NCBI GenBank assembly: GCA_025055355.1
Contig: JANWYM010000291.1
Location: 1-5,764, forward strand
Length of the DNA: 5,764 bases
Source: Abditibacteriales bacterium
Lineage (GTDB): Bacteria; Armatimonadota; Abditibacteriia; Abditibacteriales; JANWYM01
Direction of reading: 5' to 3'
Part shown: positions 1-4,919 of the stretch, one piece after another
Position numbering within the stretch: position 1 is the first letter of the stretch
How the letters are laid out: every line of letters begins with the position of its first letter
The notes under the pieces: model-generated
Database searches by the model: none
What the model was told of the DNA's origin: nothing
What the model saw: only the letters and a program-made list of their open reading frames with translations
Position numbers and translations under genes: made by a program

Positions 1-965
1 ATATACGGGGCGAGGGAACAACGATTCTGAACGCGCTGGACGAACTGTTTCGCATTGCGCGGGAGGCGAAGATACGCGCCCAGATCTCGCACATCAAACT
101 ATCGGGCAAGGCGGCATGGGGGCGAGCGGATGAAGTCCTCGCCGCGATCGAAAAGGCGCGGGCGGACGGGCTGGACATCACGCAGGACCAATACGTTTAC
201 ACCGCGTCCAGCACGGGCATCAGCCAACTCATCCCCGCTCGCGCGCGCGTGGGCGGACGCGAGAAGTTTGTGGAGCGCCTCAGCGACCCCGATGAGAAGG
301 CAAAGATTGTCGCCCAGATGAAGGAGAACCTGCAGCGGAGCGGGCGCGACAGTTACGCGTATGCGGTCATCGCCAGTTACCGCGCCGACCCATCGCTGAA
401 CGGAAAGAACATCGCCGAAGCCGCGAAGGTCAAGCGCGGCTCCGATTCGCTTGACGACCAGATTGAACTCATCCTCGAAATCGAGAAAACGGGGGGCGCC
501 AGCGGTGTGTTTCACGGCATCAACGAAGACGACCTGCAAAAGTTTCTGCAGCATCCCAACACGATGATCGCCTCCGACAGCGGCGTGCGCGGGTTCGGCG
601 AAGGCGTGCCGCACCCGCGCGGCTACGGCAACAACGCCCGCGTGCTGGCACGCTACGTGCGCGAACTCAAACTGCTGCGGTTGGAGGAGGCGATTCGGCG
701 CATGACCTCTTTGCCCGCGACGACCTTTCGCCTCAAAGACCGCGGCGTGCTGCGCGAGGGCGCCTGGGCGGACCTCGTCATCTTCGATCCACAGAAAGTG
801 CAGGACCTGGCGACCTTCAACGACCCACACCATTACGCGACGGGCATCCTGCACGTTTTCGTCAACGGCGTTGCCGTCGTCAAAGACGGCGAACACACAG
901 GCGCGAGGCCGGGGAAGGCGTTGAGACACAAGGGTTCAGCATCAGGGGGAGGGAGGACCGGTTAG
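1..965 (+). CDS. N-acyl-D-amino-acid deacylase (D-aminoacylase), C-terminal part; 5' end outside the window
   Basis: Open from the left edge (first full codon at 3) to the TAG at 963-965, giving 320 visible residues; family members have about 480-530, so roughly the first third, including the HxH metal motif, is missing. The family (amidohydrolase superfamily) hydrolyses N-acyl-D-amino acids to D-amino acid and carboxylate at a zinc site. Visible family marks: QISHIKLSG with the metal-binding His (visible residue 30), an AR.DGLDIT...YVYTASST stretch (about 53-71), MIASDSG with the catalytic Asp (about 192), PHPRGYGNNARVL (about 203-215), and the C-terminal composite-domain signature GVLREGAWADLVIFDP with FVNGVAVVKDGEHTGARPGKALR. 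A short Gly/Ser-rich tail (SASGGGRTG) follows the usual end. The YPY motif usual here reads YVY, and no His lies where the characterised Alcaligenes enzyme has its third zinc ligand. Assignment to the family is firm; the substrate, and D- rather than other acyl-amino acids, is inference. It may be co-transcribed with the SMP-30 gene 85 bases downstream. Confidence 0.9.
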   Translation, partial: IRGEGTTILNALDELFRIAREAKIRAQISHIKLSGKAAWGRADEVLAAIEKARADGLDITQDQYVYTASSTGISQLIPARARVGGREKFVERLSDPDEKAKIVAQMKENLQRSGRDSYAYAVIASYRADPSLNGKNIAEAAKVKRGSDSLDDQIELILEIEKTGGASGVFHGINEDDLQKFLQHPNTMIASDSGVRGFGEGVPHPRGYGNNARVLARYVRELKLLRLEEAIRRMTSLPATTFRLKDRGVLREGAWADLVIFDPQKVQDLATFNDPHHYATGILHVFVNGVAVVKDGEHTGARPGKALRHKGSASGGGRTG

Positions 966-1035
966 CAACTTGTCCAACCATTCCAAACAAGAGGAAATAG
1001 CCCCCTCGCCCCGAACACCAATACACTACGCCAAC

Positions 1036-1042
1036 AGGAGGG
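1036..1042 (+). promoter_or_regulatory. Shine-Dalgarno site deciding the GTG start of the SMP-30 gene
   Basis: AGGAGGG stands 8 bases before the GTG at 1051. Neither of the other in-frame starts, TTG at 970 and ATG at 1078, has a comparable purine run at a usable distance, so this site favours the GTG at 1051. Confidence 0.7.
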
Positions 1043-1050
1043 AACAGGAC

Positions 1051-2130
1051 GTGATACAACAAGCGGACAAGTCAACGATGAGTCGTCGCTCGTTTGTCGC
1101 CTGCGCCGCCATGACGACCGTAGCAGCGGCGGGGTTCGGTCAGCGCGAATACGGGCCCCATGCGCCGCCGGTGCGGTATCCTGACCCGGATATCGTCGTG
1201 CTGGACAAGCGGTTTGCCAAATACAAAATCGGCAACACGCCGATTCTGCGGCTGCACACGGGCATGTTGTGGGCGGAAGGTCCAGCGTGGAACGGCGTCG
1301 GGCGGTATCTGGTCTGGAGCGACATCCCTAACAACGTGCAACTGCGCTGGCTGAACGAGGACGGGCATGTGAGCGTGTTCCGCAACCCGGCGAACAACAG
1401 CAACGGCAACACCTTCGACTTTGAAGGGCGGCAGATTTCGTTCGAGCATGGGACGCGGCGCGTGGTGCGCTACGAATACGATGGCAGCGTGACCGTGCTG
1501 GCGGACAAGTTCAACGGCAAACCGTTAAATGCCCCTAACGACGGCGTGGTGCACCCCGACGGCGGCATCTGGTTCACCGACCCTGGCTACGGCAGTTTGA
1601 TGAACTACGAGGGCAACAAGGGCGAGTTGTATCTGAAGGAGGCGATTTACCGCATTGACCCAAAGACGGCTAAGGTGCAAATGGTTGCCGACGACATTTT
1701 CAAGCCGAACGGTATCTGCTTCTCACCCGACTACAAGAAACTCTACGTCGCCGACACGGGCGCATCGCACTACGAGAACGCGCCGAAGCACATCAAGGTC
1801 TGGGACGTGGTGGACGGAAAGAAACTGCGCAACGGGCGCGAGTTCGCCTCGATGAAGATGACGCTGAACGGCAAAGAGGTCGCCGGGTTCGCCGACGGTA
1901 TTCGCACCGACGTAGACGGCAACCTGTGGGCGAGCGCGGGCTGGGTCGGCGCGGGCTACGACGGCGTGCACATCTTTGCCCCTGACGGACAGCGCATCGG
2001 ACTGATTCTCCTGCCCGAAATTTGCAGCAACGTCTGCTTCGGTGGACCGAAGCGCAACCGTCTGTTCATGACCGCCAGCCAGTCGCTCTATGCGGTTTAC
2101 GTGGAGACACAAGGGGCGCACATCACGTAA
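1051..2130 (+). CDS. Tat-exported SMP-30/gluconolactonase/LRE family hydrolase
   Basis: A 359-residue protein from the GTG at 1051 to the TAA at 2128-2130. The family folds as a six-bladed beta-propeller with one divalent metal and hydrolyses lactones (sugar lactones such as gluconolactone) or related esters. Metal and substrate residues align with human SMP-30: Glu76 in WAEGPAW (E18), Asn163 in NAPNDGVV (N103), Asn220 in FKPNGICFSPD (N154) and Asp282 in GFADGIRTDVDGNLW (D204), with similar spacing. WFTDPGYG is also typical. The N terminus carries a twin-arginine signal, SRRSFVACAAMTTVAAAGF (residues 11-29), so the protein is probably exported folded. ATG at 1078, directly before SRRSF, is the alternative start but lacks a good Shine-Dalgarno site; TTG at 970 would put 36 residues before the signal and is unlikely. 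It lies 85 bases after the deacylase, perhaps in one transcript. The true substrate cannot be read from the sequence; many family members have unknown substrates. Confidence 0.92.
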   Translation: MIQQADKSTMSRRSFVACAAMTTVAAAGFGQREYGPHAPPVRYPDPDIVVLDKRFAKYKIGNTPILRLHTGMLWAEGPAWNGVGRYLVWSDIPNNVQLRWLNEDGHVSVFRNPANNSNGNTFDFEGRQISFEHGTRRVVRYEYDGSVTVLADKFNGKPLNAPNDGVVHPDGGIWFTDPGYGSLMNYEGNKGELYLKEAIYRIDPKTAKVQMVADDIFKPNGICFSPDYKKLYVADTGASHYENAPKHIKVWDVVDGKKLRNGREFASMKMTLNGKEVAGFADGIRTDVDGNLWASAGWVGAGYDGVHIFAPDGQRIGLILLPEICSNVCFGGPKRNRLFMTASQSLYAVYVETQGAHIT

Positions 2131-2148
2131 CGGGGTAGCCCTCTGACC

Positions 2149-2177
2149 CTTGGCGTGCGGAACGCCGCCTGCCCAAG
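2149..2177 (+). terminator. GC-rich dyad after the SMP-30 gene, possible terminator without a T tract
   Basis: GGCGT (2152-2156) pairs with ACGCC (2162-2166) over a 5-base loop; an outer CTTGG (2149-2153) and CCAAG (2173-2177) offer an alternative stem. It begins 18 bases after the TAA. No run of T follows, so intrinsic termination is doubtful; a role as an mRNA 3' end stabiliser is equally possible. Confidence 0.25.
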
Positions 2178-2245
2178 CCGAGCGGCATACCGACGTTGCG
2201 GGGAAAAGGTGCTGGACGCGGCGTTGCATTTGTGGGACGATCTCG

Positions 2246-2275
2246 TTGACACGCGCAGGGCATTTCCGTTACAAT
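2246..2275 (+). promoter_or_regulatory. Sigma-70-type promoter, probably for the fabF transcript
   Basis: A perfect -35 hexamer TTGACA (2246-2251) and a -10 hexamer TACAAT (2270-2275, five of six matches) are separated by 18 bases. Transcription would begin near 2282 and give fabF a leader of about 280 bases that includes the whole palindromic element. This is the best promoter match in the gap; that it drives fabF is inferred from direction and the absence of another gene. Confidence 0.6.
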
Positions 2276-2307
2276 CAGAGCGGCAAAGGAACACAATGAG
2301 AGATAAC

Positions 2308-2469
2308 GCGGTCGCCCTCATCACCTTTCCCCTCCCCCAAAGGGAGGGAAGTCACGGGAGCGGAGCGGTGGGGCGTTTTGCTCCATGAAGTCAGGCTTTT
2401 TTCGTCGCGGCAACGTCAAGGAGAACTCCCCTCCTCTTGGGGGAGGGGAAAGATGATGAGGGCAACTGC
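2308..2469. repeat. Palindromic REP/MITE-like interspersed element with 45-base inverted arms
   Basis: Arms 2308-2352 and 2425-2469 are reverse complements at 39 of 45 positions (mismatches at left-arm positions 2310, 2313, 2324, 2341, 2342, 2349), with an unbroken 16-base match at 2325-2340. The loop is 72 bases (2353-2424). Each arm is itself a hairpin: CCCTCCC (2330-2336) pairs with GGGAGGG (2342-2348), and the right arm mirrors this. The loop holds GGAGC (2357-2361) and GCTCC (2380-2384). TAAC stands just outside each end (2304-2307 and 2471-2474), a possible but weak target duplication. Such C-tract/G-tract palindromes flanked by CCCTCATCA-type ends are the form of non-coding mobile repeats dispersed in many bacterial genomes; only one copy is visible here, so the repeat status is inferred. 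Confidence 0.7.
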
Positions 2470-2490
2470 CTAACTTTTGACAATGATCAC

Positions 2491-2497
2491 AGGAGGG
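2491..2497 (+). promoter_or_regulatory. Consensus Shine-Dalgarno sequence without an obvious gene
   Basis: AGGAGGG lies 62 bases before the fabF ATG and only one base before an ATG (2499) that opens a 33-codon frame ending at 2600, inside fabF in another frame. The spacing to that ATG is too short for normal use. It could act as a ribosome standby site or leader-peptide signal; nothing else confirms that. Confidence 0.3.
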
Positions 2498-2559
2498 AAT
2501 GACCCCAGTCCAATATCAAGTGCGTTGGGCATTGATGATGGGACGGTGGGCATTAACTT

Positions 2560-3813
2560 ATGGAGCGTCGCGTTGTTGTTACAGGGATGGGGGTTATTAG
2601 CCCCATCGGGTTGACCTTAGAGGAAAACTGGCTCTCGTTGTGCACGGGGCAGTCGGGGGTGGGGCGCATCACGCGCTTCGACCCCTCACCGTTCCCTTCG
2701 CACATTGCGGCGGAGGTGAAGGGTTTCGAGGCGGAAAAGTTCGTCAGCCCCAAGGACCTCCGCAAGATGGACCGCTTTATCCCGTTCGCCATCGCCGCCG
2801 CGCAGGAAGCGCTCGCGGACGCGCAACTGGTGATAGACGACGTTCTGCAGGAGCGCACCGGGGTGATCATCGGCAGTGGCATGGGCGGGATGGAGACGCT
2901 GCAAAATACCATTGGCGCGTTTCTGCGCGAAGGCCCGCGCCGCATCTCGCCGTTTTTCGTCCCCAGCACTGTCGTCAACATGGCGGCGGGATGGATTTCC
3001 ATTCTCTACGGGTTGAAGGGACCCAACCTGGCTGTCAGCACGGCATGCACGGCAGGGACGCACGCCATCGGCGAGGGCTACTACATCATCCAGCGCGGTG
3101 ACGCCGACGTGATGATTGCGGGCGGGACGGACGCCATGATTATCCCCATCGCGCACGGGGGGTTCTGCGCGGCGCGGGTGCTGTCGCGGCGCAACGAGGA
3201 GCCAGAGAAAGCCAGTCGCCCGTTTGACAAGCAGCGCGATGGGTTCGTGATGGGTGAAGGTGCCGGCGTTCTCATTCTGGAGGAACTCACTCACGCTCAA
3301 TCGCGCGGGGCGCGCATCTACGGCGAGATTGTCGGCTTCGGCATGTCCAGCGATGCCTACCACATCACCTCCGCCCCGCCCGACGGCGCGGGGGCAGTGC
3401 GCTGCATGCAAGCCGCCCTGCGCAGTGCCCGCCTCAAGCCGGAACAGGTGGACTACATCAACGCGCACGGCACCTCCACGGAACTCAACGACGTAACCGA
3501 AACGCGCGCCATCAAAACCGTGTTCGGGGCGCACGCCTACCGCCTTAAGGTTAGTTCCACTAAGTCCATGACGGGGCATCTGCTGGGCGCGGCGGGGGCA
3601 GTGGAAGCCATCTACACGCTGCTGGCGCTGCACCATCAAATTGTCCCGCCCACTATCAACTACGAATACCCTGACCCCGACTGCGACCTCGACTATGTGC
3701 CGAACAAGGCGCAGCCCTGCAAGGTCGAGGTCGCGTTGTCCAACTCGTTCGGCTTCGGCGGCACCAACGCCACCATCGCCTTTCAGCGGTTCAGCGACGG
3801 CGCGGGCAGATGA
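2560..3813 (+). CDS. fabF: Beta-ketoacyl-[acyl-carrier-protein] synthase II (KAS II)
   Basis: A complete 417-residue cytoplasmic enzyme that condenses malonyl-ACP with a growing acyl-ACP, releasing CO2, in each elongation round of type II fatty-acid synthesis. The catalytic set is intact and sits at the Escherichia coli FabF numbers: nucleophile Cys163 in STACTAGTHAIG, His303 in NAHGTST, Lys335 in SSTKSMTGH and His340. The glycine-rich NSFGFGGTN loop (395-403) carries the gating Phe near 399. The N terminus MERRVVVTGMGVISPIG is the normal family start, and a TAA two codons upstream of the ATG rules out a longer form. Residue 108, Ile in the E. coli acyl pocket, is Met here. The Shine-Dalgarno match is weak (GGTGGG at 2545-2550). 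No acpP or other fab gene is visible beside it; it stands alone behind its own long leader. Its end faces the PrsW gene with 9 bases between the stop codons. Confidence 0.97.
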   Translation: MERRVVVTGMGVISPIGLTLEENWLSLCTGQSGVGRITRFDPSPFPSHIAAEVKGFEAEKFVSPKDLRKMDRFIPFAIAAAQEALADAQLVIDDVLQERTGVIIGSGMGGMETLQNTIGAFLREGPRRISPFFVPSTVVNMAAGWISILYGLKGPNLAVSTACTAGTHAIGEGYYIIQRGDADVMIAGGTDAMIIPIAHGGFCAARVLSRRNEEPEKASRPFDKQRDGFVMGEGAGVLILEELTHAQSRGARIYGEIVGFGMSSDAYHITSAPPDGAGAVRCMQAALRSARLKPEQVDYINAHGTSTELNDVTETRAIKTVFGAHAYRLKVSSTKSMTGHLLGAAGAVEAIYTLLALHHQIVPPTINYEYPDPDCDLDYVPNKAQPCKVEVALSNSFGFGGTNATIAFQRFSDGAGR

Positions 3814-3822
3814 ACGGATCCC

Positions 3823-4908
3823 TCACTTGCGCCGAGCCGCGAGAACGGCGGACTGAGCGCGCAAGATGAACAGGGCGACGGTGCAGAGCCCGCTGATGAC
3901 GAGGAACGCGATACCTTCATCCAGCGGCACGCCGGGCATGATGTGATAATCCCACACCGCGTGGAGGACGGCAACGAGGACGTAGGTGGCGAGGACGGGA
4001 GGGGTGAACTGGACGCTGATGCGCCGCTCGCGCCAGACGATGGCGGCGAGGCTGCCCGTCCACGCCGCGTGCACGAAGGTGGTCAGGAAAGCGCGCAGCA
4101 ACACCACTTGCGTCATGCGCGGCACGCCGCCGAGATGATAACCTATCAAGGCATAGCCCATGCTCTCCAGCGCGGCGAACCCCAACCCGGCGGCTATGCC
4201 AAACATGAAGCCATGCGTTTCCAGCGCATATTCCTGCCGCTTCAGCAGCCACCCCACCGAGAGCATCTTGCCCAACTCCTCCGCCGCCCCGATGATGACC
4301 GGCACCGCCAGCAGCCCGCCGAATCCGACCCCGACCAGCGGTATGACGACATATAAAACGAGCGAGGCAGCGGTGCCCAGCACCGCACCACTCACGAAAA
4401 CGCAGAAAAAGGTCGTGCCGGGGATCTGTCGCCGCGCCCATATCTCCCACAGCGCCAACGTAGCCGTTGCGGGGACGAGGAAACTGCCCGCTATCGCGGC
4501 GGCAATCGCCAGCGCGGGCGAGGGGTTGTGCCGCAGGAAGACAAGCAACACCCCCGCCAGCACGCCCCCGTTGAAGAGAACGACCAGCACGTTCCACAGG
4601 TTGCCGCCACGCTTGCCGGGGGAAGGGGCGATCCTCTCCCCTCCTGTCTGGCGGGAGACAATCAATTCTCGACGGCACTGCGCGCATACCACCGCACTCA
4701 ACAGGTTCGGCGCGTGACAGTGCGGGCACCTCCGCAGCCGCAAGTCCGCATAGCACCGGCTGCACAGCGGCGCACTCAATTCATTCTCCTGCCCGCAGCG
4801 CGGACACGGCACGACGACGAGGCTCGCCCCGCACGCGGCGCATTTTTGTCGCCCGACGGGGCTGGGTGATTGACAGGCAGGGCAGAGGATGGTCGAAGGA
4901 GTAAGCAT
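3823..4908 (-). CDS. PrsW-family intramembrane metalloprotease with three N-terminal zinc ribbons
   Basis: A 361-residue membrane protein. Residues 9-78 hold three zinc ribbons of identical design, CxxC-x10-CxxC, at Cys 9/12/23/26, 35/38/49/52 and 61/64/75/78, an exact 26-residue period. A polar linker (79-103) leads to about eight hydrophobic segments (roughly 104-126, 131-155, 165-190, 194-207, 234-258, 268-292, 304-320, 331-350). PrsW motifs are all present: GAAEELGK (Glu210, Glu211, Lys214), FAALE (Phe244 to Glu248), FVHAAW (His280, Trp283) and LHAVWD (His316, Asp320). In Bacillus PrsW these residues belong to the protease that starts cleavage of the anti-sigma factor RsiW. Ribbons are expected on the cytoplasmic side and could bind nucleic acid or protein. 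The ATG overlaps the upstream gene's stop codon (TGATG), so the two are very probably translated together. Substrate and pathway are unknown; no sigma or anti-sigma gene is visible nearby. Confidence 0.9.
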   Translation of the reverse strand: MLTPSTILCPACQSPSPVGRQKCAACGASLVVVPCPRCGQENELSAPLCSRCYADLRLRRCPHCHAPNLLSAVVCAQCRRELIVSRQTGGERIAPSPGKRGGNLWNVLVVLFNGGVLAGVLLVFLRHNPSPALAIAAAIAGSFLVPATATLALWEIWARRQIPGTTFFCVFVSGAVLGTAASLVLYVVIPLVGVGFGGLLAVPVIIGAAEELGKMLSVGWLLKRQEYALETHGFMFGIAAGLGFAALESMGYALIGYHLGGVPRMTQVVLLRAFLTTFVHAAWTGSLAAIVWRERRISVQFTPPVLATYVLVAVLHAVWDYHIMPGVPLDEGIAFLVISGLCTVALFILRAQSAVLAARRK

Positions 4909-4919
4909 CAGCGACCTCC
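4906..4919 (-). promoter_or_regulatory. Shine-Dalgarno site and TGATG stop-start overlap joining the two minus-strand genes
   Basis: On the minus strand GGAGG (plus-strand CCTCC at 4915-4919) stands 6 bases before the ATG at 4908-4906. The TGA of the repeat protein occupies 4910-4908 and shares its A with that ATG, the classical arrangement for translational coupling or reinitiation. Confidence 0.8.

Larger units (their letters stand above)
2131..2559. other. Non-coding gap between the SMP-30 gene and fabF
   Basis: No reading frame here resembles a known protein; frames that stay open are short and cross the palindromic element. In order the gap holds a GC-rich dyad, a promoter with near-consensus hexamers, an AAGGA plus ATG that opens a 30-codon frame running into the repeat, the 162-base palindrome, then about 90 bases with a TTGACA lacking a partner and an isolated consensus Shine-Dalgarno sequence. 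Confidence 0.8.

Noticed and set aside
99..929. Long open frame on the minus strand opposite the deacylase (276 codons)
   Set aside because: It mirrors the high-GC coding strand, resembles no protein family, and the plus-strand frame has clear deacylase motifs.
970..1050. N-terminal extension of the SMP-30 protein from TTG at 970
   Set aside because: It would place 36 residues before the twin-arginine motif, and the AGGAGGG at 1036 clearly points to the GTG at 1051.
2477..2482. A second TTGACA hexamer between the palindrome and fabF
   Set aside because: No recognisable -10 hexamer occurs 16-18 bases downstream (the region is AGGAGGGAATGACC), and the next AT-rich candidate at 2514 is 31 bases away.
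2499..2600. 33-codon frame starting one base after AGGAGGG as a real gene
   Set aside because: The Shine-Dalgarno spacing is too short, no family resemblance is visible, and it overlaps fabF; kept only as an observation.
2686..3639. Long minus-strand open frame opposite fabF (317 codons)
   Set aside because: It is antisense to an intact fabF with all catalytic residues, and its translation is low-complexity Arg/His/Ala-rich without family motifs.
3826..3865. Dyad CTTGCGC/GCGCAAG with an inner GCCG/CGGC, possible bidirectional terminator between fabF and the PrsW gene
   Set aside because: It lies inside the last codons of the PrsW gene, has a large interrupted loop and no T tract on either strand; chance pairing in GC-rich coding DNA is likely.
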